Counted from the stretch's first letter, positions 26,654 through 36,589 are shown. The stretch is DNA of 64,000 nucleotides from Pseudoalteromonas viridis (GCF_017742995.1 NZ_CP072425.1:1612001-1676000); one strand, 5' to 3'. Program-made: numbers and translations. Notes: generated from the letters alone by a model not told the origin.

Positions 26654-28381
26654 CTAAAACGGGAAAACCAAGGGGATCAGCGTCAGCACAGTGATCGAGT
26701 AAATAATTGAAAGCGGCAGGCCCACGGTCACATAGTCTTTGATCCGGTAATTGCCTGCACTGTATACCATCAGATTAGTCTGATAGCCAAAAGGTGAAAT
26801 AAAGCTGGCCGATGCGCCAAAGGCGACTGCCATCACAAAGGGGAGCGGGTTGACACCAAAACCAATTGCCAGTGCATACGCCACTGGGAATGATAGCGCG
26901 GCCGCGGCATTATTGGTGATTAACTCTGTGAACACCACAGTCATGACAAAGATAGCGATAAAGGCACCGTACGGGCCAAAGTCGCCCAGCACATAAAACA
27001 GCGCATCAGAAATCTGTCCGGCTAAGCCGGTGTCTATCATCAGCTTTGCCAGGCCAATGGCACTGCCCACAATGGCGAGCAGCTCAATAGGGAAACGGCG
27101 TTTCATTTCGCTGACTTTGATGGAGCCAAACAGCACCAGTCCAAGTAATAAAACCATCAGGCCTTTGACTAAAGGCACAACATCGAAGATACCCAGGCCG
27201 ATCACGGCAACAAAGGCAGCCATCACTTTATTCGATTGTGGCTGTGTTAAATGGGTTTGCAGGTCCAGGCCAGAGATATAAACAAATTCGCGTTTCAGGT
27301 CGGGTAGCTGATAAAAATCTCCACCAGGGGCGAGGATTAAAGAATCTCCAGCCTGTAGTTTGACCTGACCCAGGCCCCCGGGCAGGCGGTCGTGACCACG
27401 GCGAATGGCAATCACCGCGGCATGAAACTGTTCGCGAAAGCGGATCTCTTTGAGTGTTTTGCCCAAAAATTTAGACGACTGACTGATCACGACTTCCACC
27501 AGGTGTTCGGCGTCTTTTTCGTGTTTGTCGTGTACCACCTGTAGGCCGTCGAAGCGGCGCAATAAGGGCACCGACTTGATGTCGCCAACAAACAACAGGA
27601 TATCTCCCTGCTGGATTTCCTGTTGCGGGGTAACGGCGCAAATGCGGCGCTCGCCGCGGATGATTTCTGCCAGGAATAAGTCGCGCAGGTCGCGCAGGCC
27701 ATTTTCTTCAACTGTACGGCCAATCAGTTTAGAGCCCGCCGTCACTTTCCCTTCCAGATAGAAAGGCACAACCTCTTCTTCTTTACGGCCATGGTCTGGC
27801 AAAAACTTCAGTAATAAGATGATGGTGATCAGGCCCACACTCAGTGCGCCAATGCCAACCAGGGTAAAATCAAAAAAGCCCAGTGGCGCCATACCGGCTT
27901 CGATGGCAAAGCCATTGACGATTAAGTTGGTTGAAGTGCCGATCAGGGTCAGCGTGCCGCCCAGAATTGCCGTGTACGACAGTGGCAGTAATAACTTAGA
28001 AGGTGAGTGGGTTTTGCTTTCTTTAATGGTACTGATCAAAGACGCAACCACGGCGGTATTGTTGGTAAAAGACGACAAAAAGGCCGTGGATAACCCCAGC
28101 TTCATCACCGAGCGCGCCAGCGAACCATTGGCCAGCGAGCGGGCAAGGTATTGCACCAGAGTGGTTTTTTCAATGGCGATAGACACCAGAACCAGTAAAA
28201 CCAGGGTGATCAAGGATGGGTTTGCATAATTGACCAGCATGGTTTCAAGGTCGATCAATCCGGCCAGATAGGCGCTGCTGATTGCGCCGACAAATAACCA
28301 GGCCGGATTAAGCCGCGTGCCAAAAAGACACGCGACCAGCACGAGCATGATGCCTGTTAAGATGATCTGCTCTAGCAGCAT
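26654..28381 (-). CDS. SLC13-family permease with two TrkA_C domains
   Basis: 575 residues. Helices at both ends (about 1-200 and 385-575) with the family motif SPFGYQTNLMVY near the C-terminus; a cytoplasmic insert of about 205-375 holds two RCK_C-like domains (EGKVTAGSKLIGRTVEENGL, SSKFLGKTLKEIRF). DASS family members carry dicarboxylates or sulfate with Na+; the place between cysN and cysC argues for sulfate uptake. No ABC-type sulfate importer is in the window. Confidence 0.88.
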   Translation of the reverse strand: MLLEQIILTGIMLVLVACLFGTRLNPAWLFVGAISSAYLAGLIDLETMLVNYANPSLITLVLLVLVSIAIEKTTLVQYLARSLANGSLARSVMKLGLSTAFLSSFTNNTAVVASLISTIKESKTHSPSKLLLPLSYTAILGGTLTLIGTSTNLIVNGFAIEAGMAPLGFFDFTLVGIGALSVGLITIILLLKFLPDHGRKEEEVVPFYLEGKVTAGSKLIGRTVEENGLRDLRDLFLAEIIRGERRICAVTPQQEIQQGDILLFVGDIKSVPLLRRFDGLQVVHDKHEKDAEHLVEVVISQSSKFLGKTLKEIRFREQFHAAVIAIRRGHDRLPGGLGQVKLQAGDSLILAPGGDFYQLPDLKREFVYISGLDLQTHLTQPQSNKVMAAFVAVIGLGIFDVVPLVKGLMVLLLGLVLFGSIKVSEMKRRFPIELLAIVGSAIGLAKLMIDTGLAGQISDALFYVLGDFGPYGAFIAIFVMTVVFTELITNNAAAALSFPVAYALAIGFGVNPLPFVMAVAFGASASFISPFGYQTNLMVYSAGNYRIKDYVTVGLPLSIIYSITVLTLIPLVFPF

Positions 28382-28411
28382 AGATAACTCCCGTTAACAG
28401 GCATAAGGCCG

Positions 28412-29827
28412 TTACTTCAGCTTGCTCAAGTCAAGCGCTTGCCAGTGTGGGAAGTGCTTGCGAACCAGGGCATTCAGCTCTAGCTCAAACTCACTGAACT
28501 GCTGTTTCTCACTGACTTGCTCATCCAAAATGGCATCAATCATGCCCGCACCCACCGTCAGGTTGCTCAGACGGTCGATCAGGATAAAGGCGCCGGTTTC
28601 GTGGTTATCACGATATACGTCGGCCGCAATGGTTTCGGTCAGTTCCAGCGTAACAATGGCAATCTCATTTAGTTGCAGGCTCTCGGCTTCGCCGTGTTCC
28701 AGCGTGTTGACGTCAATGGTGTGGTCAATCTGCTTCACGATGGCAGCCGTGCTCTTAGCGCCCAACTTGAAGTTATAGGTTTTGCCCAGCACCAGGGGTG
28801 CTTCGTGCATCCACACCAGTTTGGCCTGGATCAGGTTAGTTGCTTTAGTTGCAGAGTCTGCCGGGACAATCACATCACCGCGGCTGACATCCACCTCGTC
28901 ATTCAAGGTGATGGTCAGCGCCTGGCCGGTCTCAGCTTGCTCGAGGTTACCGTCAAACGTGACCAGCTCTTTGATGGTGCTGGTCTTACCCGAAGGTAGA
29001 ATCTTAACCGCCTGACCCACACTCAGTGCACCTGACGTCAACGTGCCCTGAAAACCACGAAAATCCAGGTTAGGACGTACGACGTATTGCACCGGGAAGC
29101 GGGCTTCAAAGGCACTGTTTGGCTCTGCAGCCGGAGAATCTTCCAGCAGCGCCATCAGTGGCTGATCGGTGTAGTAAGGCGTGTGCTCAGAACGAGTCAC
29201 GACGTTGTCACCTTTCAGAGCCGAGATGGGCACGAACTTGATGTCATTGACGTCCAGCTGCTCTGCAAACTTGAGGTAGTCCGCTTTGATCTTTTCGAAC
29301 ACGGCTTCATCAAAGTCAACGATGTCCATTTTATTGATGGCCACAACAAATTGCTTGATCCCCAGCGAGTCACAGATAAAACTGTGGCGCTTGGTCTGGA
29401 TCTGCACACCATAGCGGGCATCTACCAAAATAATGGCCAGATCGCTGGTTGACGCGCCGGTAACCATGTTACGGGTGTATTGCTCGTGACCTGGGGTGTC
29501 CGCGATGATGAACTTACGCTTGGCCGTTGAGAAGTAGCGGTATGCCACGTCAATGGTGATACCTTGTTCACGCTCTGCCTGCAAACCGTCAACCAGCAAG
29601 GCCAGGTCCAGTTCTTCACCGGCATTACCGACTTTTTCATTGTCTTTGTGCAGCGCTGCCAACTGATCTTCATAGATCTGGTGGCTGTCGTGCAGCAAGC
29701 GGCCGATCAGGGTGGATTTACCGTCGTCTACACTGCCGCAGGTCATCATGCGCAACAGGCTTTTATCCTGCTGGCGTGATAAGTAGGTTTCAATCCCCAG
29801 TTCTTTTACTTCATTTGCGGTAGACAT
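28412..29827 (-). CDS. cysN: Sulfate adenylyltransferase subunit 1 CysN
   Basis: GTPase that drives ATP sulfurylase. EF-Tu-like motifs: G1 GSVDDGKST (31-39), DTPGHEQYTRNM (G3) and NKMD (G4). 471 residues, no fused CysC domain. Its ATG overlaps the cysD stop by one base (TAATG), so CysDN are made together. Confidence 0.97.
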   Translation of the reverse strand: MSTANEVKELGIETYLSRQQDKSLLRMMTCGSVDDGKSTLIGRLLHDSHQIYEDQLAALHKDNEKVGNAGEELDLALLVDGLQAEREQGITIDVAYRYFSTAKRKFIIADTPGHEQYTRNMVTGASTSDLAIILVDARYGVQIQTKRHSFICDSLGIKQFVVAINKMDIVDFDEAVFEKIKADYLKFAEQLDVNDIKFVPISALKGDNVVTRSEHTPYYTDQPLMALLEDSPAAEPNSAFEARFPVQYVVRPNLDFRGFQGTLTSGALSVGQAVKILPSGKTSTIKELVTFDGNLEQAETGQALTITLNDEVDVSRGDVIVPADSATKATNLIQAKLVWMHEAPLVLGKTYNFKLGAKSTAAIVKQIDHTIDVNTLEHGEAESLQLNEIAIVTLELTETIAADVYRDNHETGAFILIDRLSNLTVGAGMIDAILDEQVSEKQQFSEFELELNALVRKHFPHWQALDLSKLK

Positions 29828-30726
29828 TAGAAATACCCCTCACGTTTTTTCTTCTCCATGGACCCGGATGAGTCATGGTCGATGACCCGGCCTTCACGCT
29901 CGGAAGAGGTCGATAACAACATTTCTTCGATGATCCCGGTCAGGGTGTTCGCCTCAGATTCAACGGCGCCGGTCAGCGGGTAACACCCCAGCGTACGGAA
30001 ACGCACTGACTTCATCTCGGGCACTTCGCCTTCCGCCAGTGGCATACGCTCGTCGTCGACCATGATTAATGTGCCATCACGCTCAACCACCGGGCGTTTC
30101 TCTGCCAGATACAACGGTACGATCTCAATATTTTCCTGGTAGATATATTGCCAGATATCCAGCTCAGTCCAGTTTGACAGCGGGAATACTCGGATACTTT
30201 CGCCTGGATTGACCTGACCGTTGTAAGTATTCCACAGTTCAGGACGCTGATTTTTAGGGTCCCAGCGGTGGTGTTTATCACGGAATGAATACACACGCTC
30301 TTTGGCACGAGACTTCTCTTCATCACGGCGCGCACCACCAAAGGCGGCATCAAAACCATATTTGTTCAACGCCTGTTTAAGGCCCTGGGTCTTCATGATG
30401 TCGGTGTGCTTGGCTGAGCCGTGTGTGAATGGGCCAACGCCCATTGCCAGCCCTTCCGGGTTCTTGTGCACAATCAGGTCAAAGTTGTATTCTTTGGCCA
30501 GACGATCACGAAACTCAATCATCTCGCGGAATTTCCAGTCCGTGTCTACATGTAGCAGAGGGAAAGGGATCTTTGCCGGGAAAAACGCTTTACGTGCTAA
30601 GTGAAGGAGTACCGATGAGTCTTTACCGATGGAGTAAAGCATCACTGGGTTTTCAAACTCAGCAGCGACTTCGCGAATAATCTTTATACTTTCAGCCTCA
30701 AGTTGCTGAAGGTGAGTTAAAGCCAT
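29827..30726 (-). CDS. cysD: Sulfate adenylyltransferase subunit 2 CysD
   Basis: Catalytic ATP sulfurylase subunit of the ATP-pyrophosphatase fold. The PP-loop [13 protein letters not shown] lies at 32-44. 299 residues; family blocks [16 protein letters not shown] and [13 protein letters not shown] are complete. It is 43 bases after cysG and overlaps cysN. Confidence 0.97.
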   Translation of the reverse strand: MALTHLQQLEAESIKIIREVAAEFENPVMLYSIGKDSSVLLHLARKAFFPAKIPFPLLHVDTDWKFREMIEFRDRLAKEYNFDLIVHKNPEGLAMGVGPFTHGSAKHTDIMKTQGLKQALNKYGFDAAFGGARRDEEKSRAKERVYSFRDKHHRWDPKNQRPELWNTYNGQVNPGESIRVFPLSNWTELDIWQYIYQENIEIVPLYLAEKRPVVERDGTLIMVDDERMPLAEGEVPEMKSVRFRTLGCYPLTGAVESEANTLTGIIEEMLLSTSSEREGRVIDHDSSGSMEKKKREGYF

Positions 30727-30769
30727 TGTCGTCGTCCTACTTAATACTAAAAATAAAGTGGTTCATGCA

Positions 30770-32191
30770 TCAGGCGATCTTAGCGAGCGGCTGAGCGTAA
30801 CTTGCAATCTGTTCTGTCTGACCAAACCAGGCCAGCTCCTGATGCAAAGCGGCTACTTCGCCAATGATCAGTAATGCCGGTGACTGGATGTTGTTCGCTT
30901 CTATTTGCGTAGCCAGCTGACCGAGCTCAGTGGTCACAACACGCTGCGATTTACGGGTGCCATTCTCAACGATGGCCACCGGCGTGTGTTCACTGCGGCC
31001 ATGGGCCAGCAGCTGAGCCTGAATATGCGGTGATTTAATCACACCCATGTAAATGGCCAAAGTCTGGTTGGGTTTGGCCAGTGACTGCCAGTCCAGCTCT
31101 TGCCCTTCTTTTTTACAGTGCCCCGTCACAAACTGGATCGCCTGCGCATGGTCGCGGTGTGTGAGTGGAATACCTGCATAGGCACTGCACCCCGCGGCGG
31201 CAGTAATACCAGGGACTATCTGGTAGCGAATGTTGGCCGCAGCCAGTACCTGCACTTCTTCGCCACCACGGCCATAAATAAAGGGATCGCCGCCTTTTAT
31301 ACGGCATACTTTTTTGCCTTGCTGTGCTAATTCAACCAGCATCTGATTGGTATCTTCTTGTTTAACACTGTGGTGTCCGGCACGTTTACCGACACAGATA
31401 AGGTCGGCATCGCGTCTGACCAGCTCCATAATTTCATCAGAGACCAGGTAGTCATAGACCACTACATCGGCTTGCTGCATCAATTGCAGTGCTTTGAGCG
31501 TCAGTAGCTCCGGATCGCCCGGGCCTGCGCCGACCACATAGACTTCACCTTGTGGCTCTGCAGTATCGTTGAGCATGTCATGCAATTGCTGCTGTGCCCC
31601 AGCGGTATCACCGCTTTGGACTTTACTGACCACATGTGAGTCGAACACCCGCTCCCAGAACTGGCGGCGATCGGCAAAGTGTTTAAAACGGCCTTTAACC
31701 TTGTCTCTGAATCCGCCAACCAGCTGGGCCAGCGGGCCAATATGCTGTGGGATCAGGGTTTCGAGTTTTTCTCTTAAACGACGTGCCAGTACGGGCGCTG
31801 TGCCGGCACTGGAAATCGCAATGGTGATGGGGTTGCGATCAACGATAGACGGAAAAATAAAGCTACACTTGGGCTGATCATCAACCACATTGACGAAAAT
31901 ATTACGTGCATCTGCCGCATCGCTGACCTGTGCATTGACGTCATCGTTGTCGGTGGCAGCAATGACCAGGGCCATGCCGTCAACGGCTTCGGCACTGAAG
32001 TAAGCTTGTTTCAGGCTCAGCTCCCCTTGTTCAGAAAGCTGGATAAGCTCGTCGCAAAACTCCGGCGCCAGTACGGTCACGACGGCGCGGGCTTTAAGCA
32101 GCGCGCGGATCTTCCTGAGTGCAACTTCACCACCGCCGACGACCAGCACGGGTTTGTTGTCCAACTTGGTAAAGATAGGTAAGTACTGCAC
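30770..32191 (-). CDS. cysG: Siroheme synthase CysG
   Basis: 473-residue trifunctional enzyme making siroheme for sulfite reductase. Residues 1-about 200 are the precorrin-2 dehydrogenase/ferrochelatase part (VVGGGEVALRKIRALL, NIFVNVVDDQPKCSF); residues about 215-457 are the uroporphyrinogen methyltransferase (VGAGPGDPELLTLKAL, GKRAGHHS, RIKGGDPFIYGRGGEE). It is the first gene of the sulfate cluster. Confidence 0.97.
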   Translation of the reverse strand: MQYLPIFTKLDNKPVLVVGGGEVALRKIRALLKARAVVTVLAPEFCDELIQLSEQGELSLKQAYFSAEAVDGMALVIAATDNDDVNAQVSDAADARNIFVNVVDDQPKCSFIFPSIVDRNPITIAISSAGTAPVLARRLREKLETLIPQHIGPLAQLVGGFRDKVKGRFKHFADRRQFWERVFDSHVVSKVQSGDTAGAQQQLHDMLNDTAEPQGEVYVVGAGPGDPELLTLKALQLMQQADVVVYDYLVSDEIMELVRRDADLICVGKRAGHHSVKQEDTNQMLVELAQQGKKVCRIKGGDPFIYGRGGEEVQVLAAANIRYQIVPGITAAAGCSAYAGIPLTHRDHAQAIQFVTGHCKKEGQELDWQSLAKPNQTLAIYMGVIKSPHIQAQLLAHGRSEHTPVAIVENGTRKSQRVVTTELGQLATQIEANNIQSPALLIIGEVAALHQELAWFGQTEQIASYAQPLAKIA

Positions 32192-32302
32192 GCTGTTGCC
32201 CCTTAAACATCGTAAAACTTGATATAAGCCAACTCTGGCTTTTTCTAGAGTGGCAGAATATCCCGCGCGCAGGCAGGGAAAAAATAACTTAAACCCAGTT
32301 TT

Positions 32303-32319
32303 TATAACTAAAAGTTATA
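32303..32319. promoter_or_regulatory. Perfect palindrome upstream of cysG
   Basis: TATAACT, AAA, AGTTATA, 112 bases before the cysG start. Related ATAAC/GTTAT words recur up to 32415. CysB sites are rich in such words, so this is a candidate operator for the sulfate cluster; the assignment to CysB is inference. Confidence 0.45.
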
Positions 32320-32629
32320 TCAATCCGGTGAAACAGGCTTACGTCATATATATCAAGGGCTTTAGCGTGATAGGGCGAGTCGGATAACAGATATAGCTAT
32401 TGGTTATGAGTTATAATTTCGACAGTTTATCGCCTCGAGGCTGTGCTGAACCGATAAAAGCGCATTATTTTGTTGCCTTGCGACTCGGTGACAGGGCTGC
32501 TGGAGCTGGCTGTTCAATATGGTGCGGACAAATGTCCTGTGGTGGGGCGGGGCAAGCGGCTAACGTTGAGGTCCGACTCATATGATGCAACCATGCCTAA
32601 GAGGCTGGGGCAGTAAAAAGGAAACGAAT
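32320..32629. other. Intergenic region between cysG and deoC
   Basis: About 310 bases. A 61-codon open frame at 32400-32585 has no ribosome site or family likeness and is not called. AAAAAGGAAAC before 32630 is the deoC ribosome site. No terminator is needed because both genes diverge. Confidence 0.45.
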
Positions 32630-33375
32630 ATGAAAATGCAAGCCGTCGCACGCGAGGTGCTTGGATTAATGGATCTGACGTCGTTAAACGAGCAGGATAA
32701 CGAAGCCAGTATCATTGCATTGTTAGACAGCATTCGGCCGGAGCTGGGGCTGCCTGCGGCCTGTGTGTGTATCCCCAGTTTGTGGCATTATCTAAAAGCG
32801 AGCTGGCTCAGCGCGGCTGGTCGCAGGTCAAAGTGGCCACAGTCACCAACTTCCCTAGTGGCAAGCAGTCGTTGCAGCAAGTGCTGGTACAGACGAAAGA
32901 GGCCTTACAGGCCGGGGCGGATGAGATTGATCTGGTGATGCCTTATCAGCAGTTGCAGGCGGGCGACCCGGATACGCCCTGGCAGTATGTGCGCTCCAGC
33001 AAACAGCTGTGTGGTGCGCAGGCAAAGCTTAAAGTGATCATTGAGTCTGGAGCGTTGGAAAATGCGCAGCAAATAGCCCAGGCCAGTGATGTTGCCATTC
33101 TTGCCGGGGCCGACTTTATTAAAACCAGTACGGGCAAAGTACCAGTGAATGCGACGTTAGAAGCAACAAAAATCATGCTTGAGCGCATCCGAGTGTCGGG
33201 CAAACAGGTTGGCTTTAAAGCGGCCGGTGGCGTTAAAAGTGTTGAGCAAGCAAGTGATTACTTACAAGTTGCTGCTGATATCATGGGTGATGACTGGCTA
33301 TGTGCGGCGCACTTCCGGTTTGGCGCATCGAGTTTGCTACAAGATGTGCATCACCAGCTGGACTGTGCAAATTAG
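32630..33375 (+). CDS. deoC: Deoxyribose-phosphate aldolase DeoC, reading frame broken by one extra base
   Basis: Class I aldolase of deoxynucleoside catabolism. The start MKMQAVAREVLGLMDLTSLN is in one frame, and from about 32762 the family sequence continues in the next frame: VYPQF, VATVTNFPSG, KVIIESGAL, ADFIKTSTGK (Schiff-base Lys) and VGFKAAGGV. Removing one T from the TGTGTGTGT tract (32762-32770) gives AAVCVYPQF, matching E. coli AAICIYPRF. Total about 248 residues. No other deo genes are adjacent, unlike the deoCABD operon. Confidence 0.85.
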
Positions 33376-33386
33376 CGGAGATTAGA

Positions 33387-33905
33387 GTGAAGCGTGACCA
33401 GGTAGTGATCCGTGACAGTGAGCGAGAAAAGCAGCAGCTGGAACATGGCGCTGCCAAGCTGTTTATGCGCAGTTATGAGCGGCTCACGCACACGCCAATG
33501 CGTCACATTTGGCATAATCAACCTGCCAAGCCAGATGTCAGTTGTTATCTGGGCGAGTCGCAACTCGACATCGAAGTTGCCCATCTGTATGCCAGTGAAA
33601 CGGAAGCCATGGCCGTGCTTGGCCGTCCACTGTCGCTATTGATGCAACGAGAACTGGCGGTAATGGCGCAGGCACCGAGCTCACAGCGCCTCGCTACGGG
33701 TCTGTCTCGGTTACTGCTGCAAAAGGCGGGAAAGCATTATCACTCCCAGCGTGTGTGGTTATTGATCCGCAATGCCAGTCCAATGTGGCACCGTACTGAT
33801 TTTGAAAGCGCATTGCCCCACTTAACGGTGCCCGCCGTCCATCCTTTCGAGCAAATTTGGTTGCTGTGTGACTTCTTCTGTGGTGATCCGCTGCGCTTGT
33901 ATTAA
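33387..33905 (+). CDS. Hypothetical protein, 172 residues
   Basis: Starts at GTG 33387, just behind deoC, with a GGAG site at 33377. No family recognised. The segment PD (49-50) followed by D61-I-E63-V (SQLDIEVAHLY) and a later VWLLIRNAS strand looks like the PD-(D/E)xK nuclease core, with E in place of K; this is only a weak pattern match. The N-terminus is charged and helical. The 11-base gap to deoC suggests co-transcription. Confidence 0.7.
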   Translation: MKRDQVVIRDSEREKQQLEHGAAKLFMRSYERLTHTPMRHIWHNQPAKPDVSCYLGESQLDIEVAHLYASETEAMAVLGRPLSLLMQRELAVMAQAPSSQRLATGLSRLLLQKAGKHYHSQRVWLLIRNASPMWHRTDFESALPHLTVPAVHPFEQIWLLCDFFCGDPLRLY

Positions 33906-33990
33906 CCGTGAAATCACGCTTGTGCATAGCCTTGCTGACACTCAGCCCGGTTGAAATTGCCACAAATAGCGCTTTGCGCATCTTTTACTC

Positions 33991-34018
33991 TTGTTTTCAG
34001 TTTGTTCGTCAGTATAAT
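33991..34018 (+). promoter_or_regulatory. Promoter of tRNA-Trp
   Basis: TTGTTT (33991-33996), 16 bases, TATAAT (34013-34018), then GGGCATCC as a GC-rich discriminator, 15 bases before the tRNA. Confidence 0.7.
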
Positions 34019-34033
34019 GGGCATCCACTTTGC

Positions 34034-34110
34034 AGGGGCGTAGTTCCAATTGGTAGAACAGCGGTCTCCAAAACCGATGGTTGCGGGTTCGAGTCCTGCC
34101 GCCCCTGCCA
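34034..34110 (+). tRNA. trpT: tRNA-Trp (CCA)
   Basis: 77 bases with CCA encoded. Acceptor AGGGGCG pairs with CGCCCCT, anticodon loop CTCCAAA. The first anticodon-stem pair is G-A, a mismatch where E. coli has C-G. It lies directly before secE, a common order. Confidence 0.97.
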
Positions 34111-34187
34111 CTCTAACAATCAGTCCAAATCTAAAATAATGGGTCTTGTCATCACCGCTTATTTGTAAATTTGGATTGAAATGGATT

Positions 34188-34208
34188 AACCCTGTTTTAT
34201 GCAGGGTT
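34188..34208 (+). terminator. Terminator or attenuator between tRNA-Trp and secE
   Basis: AACCCTG and CAGGGTT form a seven-pair stem with a seven-base loop, followed by GTTGTTGTG, a mixed T tract. Partial read-through into secE is possible. Confidence 0.55.
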
Positions 34209-34239
34209 GTTGTGTCTGTATTTAAGGTAAAAATAAATT

Positions 34240-34617
34240 ATGAGCACTAATGTTGAAAACCCGTCTAGCTCGATGGACACGGTAAAGTGGTTGCTGGTTG
34301 CAATTTTGCTGACTGGCGCAGTGGTTGGTAACTACATGTACGCTGACATGTCAGTGTTGATCCGCGCGATTGGTGTCGTGGTGGCTGTAGGTGCCGGACT
34401 GGGCATTGCCGCAACAACAGAGAAAGGGCGTACCTTTATCGCTTTTGCTAAAGAGTCTAGAATTGAGGTTCGCAAAGTAGTTTGGCCAACGCGTCAGGAA
34501 ACAACACACACGACCTTTATCGTGATGGCCGCGACAGTTGTTATGGCGCTGATCCTGTGGGGATTAGACGGCATTCTGTTCCGCGCCGTTGGTTTTTTAA
34601 CCGGCTTGACCTTTTAA
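34240..34617 (+). CDS. secE: Protein translocase subunit SecE
   Basis: 125-residue inner-membrane subunit of SecYEG with three helices (about 18-36, 43-62, 95-118). The conserved cytoplasmic segment EVRKVVWPTRQET (75-87) contacts SecY. Followed after 37 bases by nusG. Confidence 0.96.
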   Translation: MSTNVENPSSSMDTVKWLLVAILLTGAVVGNYMYADMSVLIRAIGVVVAVGAGLGIAATTEKGRTFIAFAKESRIEVRKVVWPTRQETTHTTFIVMAATVVMALILWGLDGILFRAVGFLTGLTF

Positions 34618-34654
34618 TAGGCTAGCGTTTTAACTGGATTGGAGATCTGATCCC

Positions 34655-35212
34655 ATGTCGGATGAGAACAAAGAAAAGAAATTACGTTGGTACGTAATTC
34701 AGGCGTTTTCAGGTTTTGAAAAGCGCGTTGCTCAGACCATTATTGAGCACATTAAAATCGAAGGTCTGGAAGACTACTTCGGTGAAGTACTAGTCCCAAC
34801 TGAAGAAGTTGTGGAGATGCGTGCCGGACAAAAGCGTAAGTCTGAGCGTAAATTCTTCCCGGGCTACGTGTTAGTTGAAATGGTGATGGATGATGCATCC
34901 TGGCACCTGGTCAACAGTACACCGCGTGTAATGGGCTTTGTGGGTGGTACGTCAGATCGTCCAGCACCAATCAGCAAAAAAGAAGCTGATCGCATTCTTA
35001 ACCGTCTGCAGGAAAATGCAGAAGCACCTAAGCCAGCGACCTTGTTCGAGCCTGGTGAAGTGGTACGTGTTATCGATGGCCCGTTTGCTGACTTCAACGG
35101 TGTGGTTGAAGAGGTGGATTACGAGAAGAGCCGTCTGAAAGTATCGGTTCTGATCTTCGGTCGTTCTACGCCGGTTGACCTGGAATTTGGACAGGTTGAA
35201 CAAGATAAGTAA
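34655..35212 (+). CDS. nusG: Transcription termination/antitermination factor NusG
   Basis: 185 residues. NGN domain ([42 protein letters not shown]) and a KOW domain ([21 protein letters not shown]). Binds RNA polymerase and couples to Rho or ribosome. Downstream is a terminator before rplK. Confidence 0.97.
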   Translation: MSDENKEKKLRWYVIQAFSGFEKRVAQTIIEHIKIEGLEDYFGEVLVPTEEVVEMRAGQKRKSERKFFPGYVLVEMVMDDASWHLVNSTPRVMGFVGGTSDRPAPISKKEADRILNRLQENAEAPKPATLFEPGEVVRVIDGPFADFNGVVEEVDYEKSRLKVSVLIFGRSTPVDLEFGQVEQDK

Positions 35213-35246
35213 TTTTGTTGTTTAAAACAGCAAAAGTTATTGCCAA

Positions 35247-35283
35247 AGGCCGCTGGTTAATCTATAATCAGCGGCCTTTTTGT
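35247..35283 (+). terminator. Terminator after nusG
   Basis: AGGCCGCTG and CAGCGGCCT form a nine-pair stem followed by TTTTT. Confidence 0.88.
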
Positions 35284-35389
35284 ATGTCATTACGATGACG
35301 CACAAAAAGTGTAATTTTTTAATTGGGAAGCCGTCTGAGTACGCGTCCTCGCGCGCACAAGGCTAAGACCCACATAACGAGGTATTATC

Positions 35390-35818
35390 ATGGCTAAAAA
35401 AGTTGAAGCTTTAATCAAGCTACAAGTTGCTGCTGGTATGGCTAACCCTAGTCCTCCAGTAGGTCCTGCACTAGGTCAACACGGTGTAAACATCATGGAA
35501 TTCTGTAAAGCGTTTAACGCACGTACAGAGTCTATCGAGAAAGGCGCACCGGTTCCTGTAATCATTTCTGTTTACAACGACCGTTCTTTCACTTTCGACA
35601 TGAAAACTCCGCCTGCTTCTTACCTTCTTAAGAAAGCAGCTGGTATCAAGTCTGGTTCTGGCCGTCCTAACACTGAGAAAGTGGGTACTGTTACTCGCGC
35701 TCAGCTTGAAGAGATCGTTGAGACTAAACGTCCGGATCTTACTGCTGCTGATATGGACGCAGCTGTACGCACGATTGCAGGTTCTGCACGTGCAATGGGC
35801 TTGAACGTAGAGGGGTAA
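35390..35818 (+). CDS. rplK: 50S ribosomal protein L11
   Basis: 142 residues; [22 protein letters not shown] and [16 protein letters not shown] are the GTPase-centre blocks. AACGAGG precedes the ATG. The leader 35330-35370 (GGGAAGCC, CAAGGCT) may hold the L1 repression site; I could not verify its fold. Confidence 0.98.
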   Translation: MAKKVEALIKLQVAAGMANPSPPVGPALGQHGVNIMEFCKAFNARTESIEKGAPVPVIISVYNDRSFTFDMKTPPASYLLKKAAGIKSGSGRPNTEKVGTVTRAQLEEIVETKRPDLTAADMDAAVRTIAGSARAMGLNVEG

Positions 35819-35824
35819 TTGAGA

Positions 35825-36529
35825 ATGGCTAAATTAACTAAGCGTATGCGTACTATCCGCGAAAAAGTGGATGTTACTAAAGAATACGAAATCAACGAAG
35901 CTGTTGCTCTTCTTAAAGAACTGGCTACTGCTAAGTTCGTTGAAAGCGTAGACGTTGCTGTAAACCTGGGTATCGATGCTCGTAAATCTGACCAAAACGT
36001 ACGTGGTGCAACTGTACTACCTCACGGTACTGGTCGTGAAGTACGCGTAGCGGTATTCACTCAAGGTGCAAACGCGGACGCAGCGAAAGAAGCTGGCGCT
36101 GACCTGGTAGGCATGGAAGACCTTGCTGAGCAGGTTAAGAAAGGCGAAATGAACTTCGACGTAGTTGTTGCTTCTCCGGATGCAATGCGCGTAGTTGGTC
36201 AACTAGGTCAAATCCTAGGTCCACGTGGTCTTATGCCTAACCCTAAGACTGGCACTGTAACACCTAACGTTGCAGAAGCAGTTAAAAACGCGAAAGCGGG
36301 TCAGGTTCGCTACCGTAACGACAAAAACGGCATCATCCACACCACTATCGGTAAGGTTGATTTCGACGCGAACCAGCTTCAGGAAAACCTGGAAGCACTT
36401 ATCGTTGCGCTTAAGAAGGCTAAGCCTTCACAAGCTAAAGGTACTTACGTGAAGAAAGTAAGCATCTCAACGACTATGGGCGCGGGTGTTGCTGTAGACC
36501 AAGCTACTCTAAACACGCAAGTGGCTTAA
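35825..36529 (+). CDS. rplA: 50S ribosomal protein L1
   Basis: 234 residues from the ATG at 35825 ([16 protein letters not shown]); a TTG two codons earlier is in frame but unlike the family. [15 protein letters not shown] is the signature block. L1 also represses rplKA translation in E. coli. Six bases after rplK. Confidence 0.98.
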   Translation: MAKLTKRMRTIREKVDVTKEYEINEAVALLKELATAKFVESVDVAVNLGIDARKSDQNVRGATVLPHGTGREVRVAVFTQGANADAAKEAGADLVGMEDLAEQVKKGEMNFDVVVASPDAMRVVGQLGQILGPRGLMPNPKTGTVTPNVAEAVKNAKAGQVRYRNDKNGIIHTTIGKVDFDANQLQENLEALIVALKKAKPSQAKGTYVKKVSISTTMGAGVAVDQATLNTQVA

Positions 36530-36543
36530 TTTAGAGATAAGCG

Positions 36544-36572
36544 TTTACATGGCGTAAAAATTAGACTATAAT
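36544..36572 (+). promoter_or_regulatory. Promoter of rplJL-rpoBC
   Basis: TTTACA (36544-36549), 17 bases, TATAAT (36567-36572), 15 bases after the rplA stop. Strong match to the sigma-70 consensus, in the place of the E. coli PL10. Confidence 0.85.
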
Positions 36573-36589
36573 TTTGCGCCATTTCGTTG

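Noticed and set aside
32400..32585. 61-codon open frame before deoC
   Set aside because: No ribosome site, no family likeness, lies in the regulatory region between divergent genes.
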